Positions 24,001-32,331 of a DNA stretch of 64,000 nt are shown here, in pieces. Below the pieces are notes generated by a model. The model was not told the origin of the DNA. It saw nothing but the letters and a program-made list of their open reading frames with translations, and searched no databases. Numbering within the stretch: position 1 is the stretch's first letter; the number at the start of each line of letters is the position of its first letter. A program made the translations under genes and the position numbers. The stretch is from contig NZ_KB894800.1 in NCBI RefSeq assembly GCF_000374645.1, positions 416,589 to 480,588 on the forward strand. The letters are read 5' to 3'. Source of the DNA: Arhodomonas aquaeolei DSM 8974. GTDB lineage: Bacteria > Pseudomonadota > Gammaproteobacteria > Nitrococcales > Nitrococcaceae.

Positions 24001-26150
24001 CAGTCGCCGAACAGCCCCTTGAGGCGATCACCGACCTTCTTCTCGATCTCCTCCTTGGCCTTGGTCTTCACCTCCGCCTTCTTCTCGTCGACCTTCTCCT
24101 TGACCCGGCCCTGGGCGGCGCGCTGGAGCGCCTCGCCCACCGCGAGCTCGACACTGGGGCCGGTGAGCGGGCCATGGAAGCGCAGCGGCACGGGCACACG
24201 TTTGAGCGCCGCGAGCTCGTCGCCGCCCTGGCCCTCCAGCGAGCTGACGACATTCACCGTGAGGTTGTAATCCATCTCGCGACTGACCAGGTTCACGTCA
24301 CCGTCGCCGTCGAGCCGCAGCAGCGGCGTCTTGGCCTGGAGGTCCTGGTTGCGGAGCATGCCGCCATCGATCTGAACCGTGCCGGTGAGGCTGCTGAAGT
24401 CCGTCCTGCGCTCCCCGCCGGCGTCGCCCACGGACCCGCCACGAAAACGCGCCACGGCCTCGCGCAGCATCTGCGCGATGTTGATGCCCTTGACCGCGCC
24501 GTCGGTGAACTCGAAACGCGCCTGGCCCTGTAGCGCCTTGATCAGCGCGTCCGTCTGGCGCCCGGCGGTGCTCGCCTGCAGGCTCAGGCTGGCGGTGCCG
24601 AGCAGCCGCTCGAACCCGGCCATGTCGGTGAGCAGCGGCCCGGCGCTGACGCCGCTTAGCCGCTCGTCCACCTGGACCCTGGGCTCCTCGCCGGTGGCGT
24701 CGACGCGCACGTCGCCCTGGTAGTTGCCGCCGTAGAGCGCGGCGTTCAGCGGATGGACGCGGAGTTTGCCGTCCGCGGCCCTGACCACGACCTCCACGTC
24801 GCTGAGCTTGAGGCCGGAGACCGTGAGCTGGCCCACGGCGAGGCGGCCGTCCAGGTTGAGCGCCCGCAGGGTGTCCACGGGGATCTCGCCCGCCCCCTTG
24901 GCCGCGGCGCCGCCGGGGGTACCCGCCTGCTGCCCGCCCTCGGAGGCCGGCGGCAGGTAACGGTCCACGTTCAGGGACTCGGTGGAGAGATCGAAGGCGA
25001 TCGCAGGGTCGGCGAAGTCGCTCACCGAGGCGGTCCCCTTCACCGTGGTGTCGTCCAGAGTGAGGTTCAGCGGGTCCGCGCGCAGCGTGCCGCCGCTGTA
25101 GCGCAGCTCGGTGCTCGCCTCCAGCCGCTTGAGGACGTCCGGATCACGGGTCTCCGGCACGGCCATGTCGAGGGCGTCCATCACCTCCCGCGGGCTCACC
25201 GCCGGCACGTTCAGCGACGCGGCGGCGACCGGGCCCTGATCCGTGGTGCGTACCTCGGCGTTACCGTGGAGCTCGGCACCCGCGCCGGCCACGCTCAGCT
25301 CGGGGATCCGGTAGGTCCCGCCGGCGAGGTCGGCACGGGCCTCGCCGCTGACGGTGACCGTCTGCTCCCCGGCAGGCACGCCGTCGCCGCTGGCGGTCAG
25401 ATCGAGGGCGATACCGGTGACGGTCGCCTCACGCAGGGCATCGTCAACCTGCAGGGTCGCGGCGAGCTCACCGGCGAGCGACACCCCCTCGCCCAGCGAG
25501 GCCTGCCAGTCCGCCTCCAGGGGCACCGGCGCACCGAAGCGCACGTCCTCCAGCGATAGATTGAGCGGCTCCACGGCAAAGGCCGTGCCCGCGCCCTCGT
25601 CGCGGTAGCTGATGCGGGCGTCGCTCACCTCCACACCGTCGAGCCGGGCGTTGCGCACCATGGCCGGCAGCGCCGGGGCAGCGCCATCCTGCTGAACCGG
25701 GGTCAGCGAGACCGGTACCACCTGCCCCGCCGCGGCCTTCTGCGCCGGCGGCGTGAACTGCTCCCAGTTGGCCTCGCCGTCGGCGTTACGGATCAGGCGC
25801 AGCCTCAACCCCTCCAGGGTGATGGTGTCGAGACGGGGCTCGCCGGAGATCAGCGAGCTCAGGCCGACACCGAGCGTCACGCGCCCCACCTCGGCGAACG
25901 GCTCCTCGCCGAATCCGGGCGCGTCCGCCAGGGCGACGTCGTTGACGGCGAGCCCGAGGCGGGGAAAGAAGCTCAGCTCGATGTCGCCGTCTATGGCCAG
26001 GGAGCGACCGGTGTTGCGCTCGACAACGGCGGCGATGTCCTCGCGGTAGTCGTTGGGGTCAACGAACGCGACCACGGCGAGCGCCGCCGCCACGACGAGG
26101 GCGATCAACGCGATCACGACGATCACCACCCACTTCAGTAGCTTGCCCAT
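24000..26150 (-). CDS. asmA: AsmA-family outer-membrane biogenesis protein
   Basis: 716 aa from ATG 26150, which has an AGGAGG ribosome site. Residues 5-30 ([26 protein letters not shown]) are a single N-terminal membrane anchor, followed by the family start [19 protein letters not shown] and a long periplasmic beta-rich, AsmA/TamB-like body. The C-terminal tail is Lys/Glu-rich ([21 protein letters not shown]). AsmA-like proteins are bridge-type lipid transfer proteins affecting phospholipid traffic to the outer membrane. First gene of a four-gene operon with mutY, as in many gammaproteobacteria. Confidence 0.9.
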   Translation of the reverse strand: MGKLLKWVVIVVIALIALVVAAALAVVAFVDPNDYREDIAAVVERNTGRSLAIDGDIELSFFPRLGLAVNDVALADAPGFGEEPFAEVGRVTLGVGLSSLISGEPRLDTITLEGLRLRLIRNADGEANWEQFTPPAQKAAAGQVVPVSLTPVQQDGAAPALPAMVRNARLDGVEVSDARISYRDEGAGTAFAVEPLNLSLEDVRFGAPVPLEADWQASLGEGVSLAGELAATLQVDDALREATVTGIALDLTASGDGVPAGEQTVTVSGEARADLAGGTYRIPELSVAGAGAELHGNAEVRTTDQGPVAAASLNVPAVSPREVMDALDMAVPETRDPDVLKRLEASTELRYSGGTLRADPLNLTLDDTTVKGTASVSDFADPAIAFDLSTESLNVDRYLPPASEGGQQAGTPGGAAAKGAGEIPVDTLRALNLDGRLAVGQLTVSGLKLSDVEVVVRAADGKLRVHPLNAALYGGNYQGDVRVDATGEEPRVQVDERLSGVSAGPLLTDMAGFERLLGTASLSLQASTAGRQTDALIKALQGQARFEFTDGAVKGINIAQMLREAVARFRGGSVGDAGGERRTDFSSLTGTVQIDGGMLRNQDLQAKTPLLRLDGDGDVNLVSREMDYNLTVNVVSSLEGQGGDELAALKRVPVPLRFHGPLTGPSVELAVGEALQRAAQGRVKEKVDEKKAEVKTKAKEEIEKKVGDRLKGLFGD

Positions 26151-26208
26151 ACCGGTCCTCCTGACGGTGTCATGCCGACATTCTAGCCACATGGCCGGGG
26201 CGTTGTAT

Positions 26209-26238
26209 TGCCCGTGCCGAGGGCTCGGCTCCTATACT
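26209..26238 (+). promoter_or_regulatory. Candidate promoter for the host-attachment family gene
   Basis: TTGCCC (26209-26214), 18-bp spacer, TATACT (26233-26238). An 18-bp perfect palindrome with core GGGGCGTTAACGCCCC follows at 26255-26272 and could be an operator. The gene starts at 26409, leaving a leader of about 165 bases. Confidence 0.4.
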
Positions 26239-26408
26239 GCGAAAAGGGGTTGACCGGGGCGTTAACGCCCCGATCCTTGAACCAAGGGACAAAAGGACAG
26301 GATGCGCCGGGCATCCTGCACTGTGTCATGGGGGTAAGGCCCGCGGGCGGCGCCGCCGCGGCGGGCCGAGGGGCCATGAATCACACGGCGTCATTACAGG
26401 AGACGACC

Positions 26409-26924
26409 ATGACGAAGACCTGCGTTGTCGTTGCCGAGGGGGCCCGCGCCCGTTTCTTCACCCTGGAGCACGCGGAGGTGCCGGAGCTCGACGGCGGCCC
26501 GGACCTCGTCGAGCGCAACACCCTGATCAACCCGCGCCACCGAGCCCACGACGAGCACGTCTACAGCGACGGGCGCAGCGGCCGGAACCGCGGCCCGTCC
26601 GGCCAGGCCGTCACCTACGACGAGCACCGGGACGGCTTCGACGCCGAGCTCGAGGGACGCTTCGCCCGGGAGATCGTCACCGAGCTGCGCACGCTGCTCG
26701 AGAATACCGGCGCCGAGCGGGTCATTCTCTGTGCGGAGAAGCGGATGCTCGGTTTCGTACGCCAGGCCCTGAACGGCAGCACCCCGGAAGGCGCGCGGAT
26801 CGTCGAGGTCCCCAAGGACCTCACCCGTCTTTCCGCCCGCCAGCTCCACGCCCGGCTGACCGAGGACGGGCTGCTGCCGGCACGGCGCAGCGGCGGCAAC
26901 GGCGCGCGTCCCGGCGCCGGCTGA
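26409..26924 (+). CDS. Host attachment family protein (PF10116-type)
   Basis: 171 aa from ATG 26409 with AGGAG upstream; a longer frame exists but lacks a ribosome site. Family traits: N-terminal VVVAEGARARFFTLE, a central GRFAREIVTELRTLL, then ERVILCAEKRMLGFVRQAL and VEVPKDLTRLSARQL. The name derives from Agrobacterium attachment mutants; the fold is related to archaeal release factor-like proteins and the true role is unclear, possibly stress-related. No signal peptide, so a cytoplasmic protein. It is followed by a ferritin-like gene. Confidence 0.8.
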   Translation: MTKTCVVVAEGARARFFTLEHAEVPELDGGPDLVERNTLINPRHRAHDEHVYSDGRSGRNRGPSGQAVTYDEHRDGFDAELEGRFAREIVTELRTLLENTGAERVILCAEKRMLGFVRQALNGSTPEGARIVEVPKDLTRLSARQLHARLTEDGLLPARRSGGNGARPGAG

Positions 26925-27019
26925 CCCGGCTCCGCGCCGTCGCCGGATGACCGGCGGCGGCGCGGATAATAGGATGAACACTACCCGCAATCAAAGACAC
27001 GGAAAGGAGAACGGCAATC

Positions 27020-27319
27020 ATGGCAGCTGGAAGCGACAGCTATCACGAGCCACTCGAAGAGCTCAGCCGGGAGACGCGGCTGCATCACCAGGCGGTGGTA
27101 TCACTGCAGGAAGAGCTGGAGGCGGTGGACTGGTACCGCCAGCGCGCGGACGCCTGCGGCGACGACGAACTGCGCGGGATCCTGCTGCACAACATGCGCG
27201 AGGAGCTCGAGCACGCCTGCATGTGCCTGGAGTGGCTGCGCCGTAACTACCCGGATTTCGACAGCCACCTGCGTGAATATCTCTTCAAGGACGGCCCCAT
27301 CGTCGGCCACGACCACTGA
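27020..27319 (+). CDS. EncFtn-type ferritin-like protein without encapsulin
   Basis: 99 aa, start with an AAAGGAGA ribosome site. The sequence follows the encapsulated ferritin (EncFtn) family closely: HEPLEELSRET, EELEAVDWYRQR and REELEHACMCLEWLRRNYP. The ferroxidase residues fall exactly at E32, E62 and H65, with entry-site E31 and E34 and W38-Y39. In that family two subunits pair to build the di-iron centre and the assembly is packed into an encapsulin shell. Here the chain ends at residue 99 (DGPIVGHDH) with no C-terminal cargo-loading peptide, and no encapsulin gene is adjacent. It is either a free ferroxidase or depends on a shell encoded elsewhere. Confidence 0.88.
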   Translation: MAAGSDSYHEPLEELSRETRLHHQAVVSLQEELEAVDWYRQRADACGDDELRGILLHNMREELEHACMCLEWLRRNYPDFDSHLREYLFKDGPIVGHDH

Positions 27320-27361
27320 TCACCCCGCGCCCGCCGGGCGCGGCCACACCGGGGGCACTCC

Positions 27362-28345
27362 ATGGAGGAGAGCAGGGCGACGGACGGACTGATCTGCGCA
27401 TACGCCGCCGGCACACGCGGGCGGCTCGAACCCGCCGACGCCGCGGCCGTTGCCGGGTGGCAGGCGGGGGACGGCACGCTCTGGACCCACCTCGACCGCA
27501 CCGCGCCGGACATGCACCGGTGGCTCGGTCAGACCGCTGGGCTGCCGCCCCTGCTGGTGGAGGCCCTGCTCGCCGAGGAGACCCGCCCGCGGCTCGCGCC
27601 CATGCACGACGGTCTGCTCGTCATCCTCCGCGGCGTGAACCTCAACCCCGGCGCCGACCCGGAGGACATGGTCTCGATCCGCATGTGGCTGGATCACGAG
27701 CGCCTGATCTCCCTGCGCGGCCCGCGCCTCCAGGCGGTGGAGGACGTCCGCACCGCCCTGGACGCCCCCGGTGCGCCGCGCACCCCCGGCGGACTGCTCA
27801 CCGCCCTCGCCGCGGGCCTGGTGGCACGCATGGGTCCCATCATCGCCGGGCTGGAGGAGGACCTGGACGCCCTGGAGGAGCAGCTCGTCGACCGCCAGGG
27901 CCGCGAGATGCGCCAGCAGCTCGTCGCCATCCGCCGCCAGGGCATCATCCTGCGCCGTTTCATCGCCCCCCAGCGCGACGTCATGCAACGCCTCGCCACC
28001 GAGGCCCTGCCCTGGCTGGACGAGACCGACCGCGGTCGCCTGCGCGAGACCGCGGACCGCATCACCCGTTACGTGGAGGATCTCGAGGCCCTGCGCGACC
28101 GTGCCGCCGTGGCCCAGGAGGAACTGGCCACGCGGCTGTCCGACCAGATGAACCGCACCATCTACGTGCTCTCGCTGGTGGCGACGCTGTTTCTGCCGCT
28201 GGGCTTCATCACCGGCCTGCTGGGGGTCAACGTCGGCGGCCTCCCCGGCACCGAGGACCCCGGCGCGTTCATCCTGCTCTGCGTCGTCCTCGGCGTGCTC
28301 GCCGTCGCCGAGCTGGTGCTCTTCCGCCTGCGCCGCTGGCTCTGA
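27362..28345 (+). CDS. zntB: CorA/ZntB-type divalent metal transporter
   Basis: 327 aa. A long N-terminal cytoplasmic domain with coiled helices is followed by two C-terminal membrane segments (~263-286 and ~300-320). The family signature between them is G-V-N in ITGLLGVNVGGLPG; ZntB members share this motif with Mg-type CorA. Fold is the pentameric 2-TM channel. It probably moves Zn2+ or another divalent cation across the inner membrane. The preceding ferritin-like gene (43 bp away) makes a metal-homeostasis pair plausible. Confidence 0.85.
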   Translation: MEESRATDGLICAYAAGTRGRLEPADAAAVAGWQAGDGTLWTHLDRTAPDMHRWLGQTAGLPPLLVEALLAEETRPRLAPMHDGLLVILRGVNLNPGADPEDMVSIRMWLDHERLISLRGPRLQAVEDVRTALDAPGAPRTPGGLLTALAAGLVARMGPIIAGLEEDLDALEEQLVDRQGREMRQQLVAIRRQGIILRRFIAPQRDVMQRLATEALPWLDETDRGRLRETADRITRYVEDLEALRDRAAVAQEELATRLSDQMNRTIYVLSLVATLFLPLGFITGLLGVNVGGLPGTEDPGAFILLCVVLGVLAVAELVLFRLRRWL

Positions 28346-28366
28346 GCCCTCGCCCCGCGGGCGCAG

Positions 28367-29254
28367 TCACCCGCCGTCCGCCGCGGCGACCAGCCAGTCA
28401 CGCAGGACCACCGCCTCCGCGCGCAGCTCGCGGTCGGCGGGCCATACCGCATAGAACGCCTCGTTCGACGGCAGCACCGCCCGGAACGGGGCCACCAGCG
28501 ATCCCCGTGCGATCCGCCCCTCGACCATGGACCAACGCCCCAGCGCCACGCCCAGTCCCTCCTCGGCGAGCTTGGTCGGGAGGATCGCCGTGTCGAAGTG
28601 CGAGCCGGATCCGCCGTCCACCACCGCGGACACACCGGCATGGTCCAGCCACTCGGGCCAGCCGGTGCGAAAACCGTCCACGTGCAGCAGCCGCTCGCCG
28701 GCCAGTCGCTCCGGCGCGCCACCGAGCCGCTCCGCGAGCCCCGGCGAGCACACCGGCATGAGGTATTCCCGGGTGAGGCGGACCGTCTCCAGCTCCGGCC
28801 ATTCGTCGCTGCCGTAGCGGATCTCCAGGTCAACGCCGGACTCCACCACGTCCGTGTTCCAGATGGTCGAGACGATGCGCAGCTCGAGCTCGGGGTGAGC
28901 CGCGTACAGCGCGTGCAGCCGGGGCGCCAGCCAGAACTCGCCGAATCCGGGCGTGGCGCGGATCGTCACCTGGCCGGTGCGCTCGTAGCCGAACAGCGCC
29001 TCGGTGCCGTAGGACAGGCGCTCGAAGGCGTCCCGCACCACCGGCAGATAGGCCTTGCCCGCCTCGGTGAGCTGCAGGCTCTGCGGGAGGCGGTGGAACA
29101 GCGGCTCGCCGAGCCGGTCCTCGAGCAGCCGGATCTGCTGGCTGACCGCAGACTGGGTCACGTGCAGCTCGCGCGCGGCGCGGGTGAAGCTCATGTGGCG
29201 GGCTGCGGCAGCGAACGTGCGCAACCAGCTCGGCGGTGGCAGGCGGCTGTACAT
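28367..29254 (-). CDS. LysR-family regulator (GcvA-like), divergent from betC
   Basis: 295 aa. The N-terminal HTH (FTRAARELHVTQSAVSQQIRLLEDRLG, ~24-50) is of the GcvA/AmpR subgroup, with WLRTFAAAARHMSFTRAA start. The remainder is a periplasmic-binding-like effector domain. It is transcribed away from choline-sulfatase, and the shared 129-bp gap holds a palindrome with T-N11-A spacing (29274-29286), the typical LysR site. It likely controls betC, probably in response to choline sulfate or choline; the inducer is inferred. Confidence 0.9.
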   Translation of the reverse strand: MYSRLPPPSWLRTFAAAARHMSFTRAARELHVTQSAVSQQIRLLEDRLGEPLFHRLPQSLQLTEAGKAYLPVVRDAFERLSYGTEALFGYERTGQVTIRATPGFGEFWLAPRLHALYAAHPELELRIVSTIWNTDVVESGVDLEIRYGSDEWPELETVRLTREYLMPVCSPGLAERLGGAPERLAGERLLHVDGFRTGWPEWLDHAGVSAVVDGGSGSHFDTAILPTKLAEEGLGVALGRWSMVEGRIARGSLVAPFRAVLPSNEAFYAVWPADRELRAEAVVLRDWLVAAADGG

Positions 29255-29273
29255 CGAGCCTCCGGGCGGGTCA

Positions 29274-29286
29274 TTAGCTGAGCTAA
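29274..29286. promoter_or_regulatory. LysR-type operator between regulator and betC
   Basis: TTAGCTGAGCTAA is a perfect 13-bp palindrome with the T-N11-A layout of LysR boxes, 20 bp upstream of the regulator start and 98 bp upstream of betC. Confidence 0.6.
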
Positions 29287-29383
29287 GGCTAACATGCCGG
29301 ATTCATCGATTGAGGCCCCGCGGCGGCCACCCGAGACTGGAGCGATTCAAAAAAACCGCCCTGACAACCCGCGGAGGGCATCC

Positions 29384-30976
29384 ATGCCAGCCAAACAGCC
29401 GAACATCCTGTTCATCATGGCCGACCAGCTCGGCTCGCCGGTCCTGCCGGCGTACGGCCACCCGGTAGTGAAGACGCCCAACATCGACCGCATCGCCGCG
29501 GCCGGCACGGTCTTCGAGAACCCCTACTGCAACTCGCCGCTGTGCTCGTCATCGCGGGCATCGATGCTCTCCGGCCGGCTGCCCTCGGAGTTCAACGCCT
29601 TCGACAACGCCACCGAGTTCCCGTCGTCGACGCCGACCTTCGCCCACTATCTGCGCGCGCTCGGCTACCGCACCTGCCTCAGCGGCAAGATGCACCTGGT
29701 CGGGCCGGACCAGCTCCACGGTTTCGAGGAACGGCTGAACACCGACTTCTACCCGGTGGACTTCGGCTGGACGCCGGACTGGGAGAAGCCCGAGGAGCAA
29801 CTGGAGTTCTTCCACACCATGGAGAGCGTGACCCACTCCGGCGTGGTCGCACGCAGCATGCCCATCGACTACGACGACGAGACCACCTGGCGGGCCGTGC
29901 GCCACATTTATGACGTCAGGCGCGACCCGCACGACGAGCGCCCGTTCTTCATCGCGGCCTCGCTGACACATCCCCACGACCCGTACCTGACCACCCGCGA
30001 GTACTACGACCTCTACCGCGACGACGAGATCGACATGCCGCGGGTACCGTTCATCCCCGTGGAGGAACGCGACGCACACAGCGCGCGGCTGTACTACCAC
30101 TATGGCATGCACCGGGAATCACACACCGATGAGGACATCCGGCGCACCCGCCACGCCTACTACGGGATGATCAGCTACGTGGACGCCCGCGTCGGCGAGC
30201 TGCTGGACGCGCTGGAGCGCACCGGTCAGGCGGACAACACCATCGTGATATTCACCGCCGACCACGGCGACATGCTCGGCGAGCGGGGCATGTGGTACAA
30301 GATGAGCATGTACGAACGCTCCGCCTCGGTGCCGTTCATCGTCAGCCACCCCGACATCGCCGGCGGCCGCCGGATCAGCCAGAACATGTCCCTGGTGGAC
30401 CTGTTCCCGACACTGGTAGAGTTCGCCTCCGGCGAGACCCCGGACCCGGTCGTCGCCCCGCGGCTCGACGGCAGCAGCCTGGTGCCGCTGATGGAGGGCC
30501 GCACGGACGGCTGGCCGGACACGGTCTACTCCGAATACATGGGCGAGGGCACCGCCGGCCCCTGCCTGATGGTGCGCCGCGGGCGCTACAAGTACGTCCA
30601 CAGCGACGGCGAGGCCGATGCCCCCGCCGATCCGCCCCAGCTCTTCGACCTGGAGGCAGACCCGGACGAGCTCGACAACCTGGCCGGCCGCGATGAGCTG
30701 CAGGACGTCGAGCGCGAGCTCGCCGCGCTCGTCCACGAGCGCTGGGACGCCGACAACCTGCGCGAGCGCGTGCTGGATACCCAGAAGCGGCGCCGGTTCA
30801 TCTACTCCGCGCTGTCGAAGGGACGCTTCCAGCCCTGGGACTACGAGCCGCGCTACGACGCCGCGAACAGATACATCCGTAACGGCGAGGTACTGGCCGA
30901 GCGCGAGGCCCGCGCCCGGCTGGAAGAACAGAACAATCCCAAGCTGGCCGCCGCCGCGGGAGGACGGCAGGCCTGA
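29384..30976 (+). CDS. betC: Choline-sulfatase
   Basis: 530 aa from ATG 29384 with GGAGG upstream. Sulfatase fold: N-terminal PNILFIMADQLGS metal site, the active-site segment SPLCSSSRASMLSGR near 49-63, the choline-sulfatase marker SGKMHLVGPDQLHGFEERL, and TADHGDMLGERGMWYKM near 291-307. The C-terminal ~100 residues resemble the oligomerisation tail of BetC. It hydrolyses choline-O-sulfate to choline and sulfate, feeding betaine synthesis and sulfur supply. The nucleophile Cys (formylglycine precursor) is present, but the family C-x-P-x-R reads C-S-S-S-R, lacking Pro. No signal peptide: cytoplasmic. betA/betB are not in the window. Confidence 0.95.
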   Translation: MPAKQPNILFIMADQLGSPVLPAYGHPVVKTPNIDRIAAAGTVFENPYCNSPLCSSSRASMLSGRLPSEFNAFDNATEFPSSTPTFAHYLRALGYRTCLSGKMHLVGPDQLHGFEERLNTDFYPVDFGWTPDWEKPEEQLEFFHTMESVTHSGVVARSMPIDYDDETTWRAVRHIYDVRRDPHDERPFFIAASLTHPHDPYLTTREYYDLYRDDEIDMPRVPFIPVEERDAHSARLYYHYGMHRESHTDEDIRRTRHAYYGMISYVDARVGELLDALERTGQADNTIVIFTADHGDMLGERGMWYKMSMYERSASVPFIVSHPDIAGGRRISQNMSLVDLFPTLVEFASGETPDPVVAPRLDGSSLVPLMEGRTDGWPDTVYSEYMGEGTAGPCLMVRRGRYKYVHSDGEADAPADPPQLFDLEADPDELDNLAGRDELQDVERELAALVHERWDADNLRERVLDTQKRRRFIYSALSKGRFQPWDYEPRYDAANRYIRNGEVLAEREARARLEEQNNPKLAAAAGGRQA

Positions 30977-30996
30977 CCCCCAGCACGTCACCGAAA

Positions 30997-31018
30997 CCCG
31001 GCCCGCCACCGGGCCGGG
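30997..31018 (+). terminator. GC hairpin after betC
   Basis: CCCGGCCC (30997-31004), loop GCCACC, GGGCCGGG (31011-31018). No T-run follows, so either a weak or Rho-assisted terminator. Confidence 0.4.
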
Positions 31019-31140
31019 GGGCGTAGTCGCGCACGCTCGCTCGACTACCCGGACCGGACCGGGCGCCACACACGATCAACGAAGCGCCCGTGCCGGCACG
31101 ATTCGGTGAGATCACGCGGGCTGACACCCGCCTTCACCAC

Positions 31141-31164
31141 GGTGCCCCCGCTCCTGGGGGCACC
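31141..31164 (+). repeat. Hairpin in the leader of the betaine-type binding-protein gene
   Basis: GGTGCCCCC (31141-31149), loop GCTCCT, GGGGGCACC (31156-31164): perfect 9-bp stem ending about 10 bases before the ribosome site GGGGAGGA. It may stabilise the mRNA or modulate translation; no known riboswitch fold is recognised. Confidence 0.4.
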
Positions 31165-31186
31165 CGGAAACCGGGGAGGACCCACC

Positions 31187-32143
31187 ATGATCCACCATAA
31201 CAACCGCCGCCTGCGTGCGGCCTTGATCACGATCATCGTCGCCGCTGTCACGGCCCTCGCGCCGCTCGGCGCGTCCGCGCAGCAGCAGGCACCCATCCGC
31301 TTCGCGATCCAGACCTGGCCCGGCGTGACCGTCAAGACCGAGGTCGCCCGCCAGATCCTGGACGCCATGGGCTACCCGAGCACCCTCCAGGAGCTCAGCC
31401 CGCAGTTCGTCTACCAGGGCATCCGCACGGGCGACGTCGACGTCTCCCTGGGTGCGTGGATGCCGGCACACAAGGACATGGTCCAGCCGCTGCTCGACGA
31501 CGGCGTGGCCGTCAAGTACGCCGCCAACCTGGAGGGCGCCGTACAGGGGCTGGCCGTGCCGTCCTATGTCTACGAGCAGGGCATCCACAGCGTAGAGGAC
31601 TTGGTCGCCAACGGCGACGCCTTCAACCACAAGATCTACGCGATCGGCTCCGGGGCGGCCATGACCCGCGCCTTCCAGGACGCGGTCAAGGACGACTACA
31701 TGGGGCTCGGCGACTGGAGCGTCGTGCCGAGCAGCGTCGCGGGCATGCTCGCCCAGGTGAAGCGCAAGACCGGCCGCAAGGAGGCCATCGTCTTCCACGG
31801 CTGGAAGCCGCACTGGATGGACATCGCCTACGACATCCGCTTCCTGGAGGCCGACCCCGAAGGCAGGCTCGCCGGCATGAAGACCACGGTCTACACCATC
31901 GTCGCCACGGGCTGGCCCGGGGATCACGCCCAGCCGGCGCGCTTCCTGCGGCAGTTCAACGTGCCCACGGACGCCCAGAGCCTTTGGATCGACCGCTACA
32001 ACCGCCAGGACCAGCCGGTGGACGAGGTCGCCACCACCTGGATCCGCGAGAACATGGACCTCGTCGGGCAGTGGGTGGACGGCGTCCGCACGCCCGACGG
32101 TACCCCCGGCATCGAGGCCGTGCGCGCGCACTTCAGCGACTGA
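31187..32143 (+). CDS. Glycine betaine/choline-type ABC substrate-binding protein (orphan)
   Basis: 318 aa from ATG 31187 with GGGGAGGA upstream. Residues 1-30 form a signal peptide (NRRLRAALITIIVAAVTALAPLGASA-QQ). The mature protein is an OpuAC-type binding protein: IRFAIQTWPGVTVKTEVARQIL, VDVSLGAWMPAHKDM, EAIVFHGWKPHWMD and a late TGWPGDH. Trp/Tyr-rich loops fit an aromatic cage for quaternary amines such as choline, betaine or choline sulfate. It follows betC but has no permease or ATPase beside it, so it must serve a transporter encoded elsewhere. Confidence 0.88.
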   Translation: MIHHNNRRLRAALITIIVAAVTALAPLGASAQQQAPIRFAIQTWPGVTVKTEVARQILDAMGYPSTLQELSPQFVYQGIRTGDVDVSLGAWMPAHKDMVQPLLDDGVAVKYAANLEGAVQGLAVPSYVYEQGIHSVEDLVANGDAFNHKIYAIGSGAAMTRAFQDAVKDDYMGLGDWSVVPSSVAGMLAQVKRKTGRKEAIVFHGWKPHWMDIAYDIRFLEADPEGRLAGMKTTVYTIVATGWPGDHAQPARFLRQFNVPTDAQSLWIDRYNRQDQPVDEVATTWIRENMDLVGQWVDGVRTPDGTPGIEAVRAHFSD

Positions 32144-32156
32144 CGTGTCCGGATCC

Positions 32157-32182
32157 CGGCCCGGGCGGTACCGCCCGGGCCG
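32157..32182 (+). terminator. 26-bp perfect palindrome after the binding-protein gene
   Basis: The arms GGCCCGGGCGG and CCGCCCGGGCC around a central TA make a full palindrome (32157-32182), 14 bp after the stop. It is a strong hairpin and likely 3' mRNA stabiliser or terminator, though no T-run follows. Confidence 0.5.
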
Positions 32183-32331
32183 CGGCCCTGCCCCTGCCTG
32201 GAACCCGTCCTGTCCCTGCACGACACCCCGCCCGGGGTTGTTCCGTTCCCCGAGATACCGGATGATGCCGCGGGAGCGGCACCCACAACGATACATCGAC
32301 ACGCCGCCGCCTCAGCCCCGGGACAACGCCT

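Noticed and set aside
31141-31164. Riboswitch upstream of the betaine-type binding protein
   Set aside because: Only a simple hairpin is seen, with no known aptamer core.
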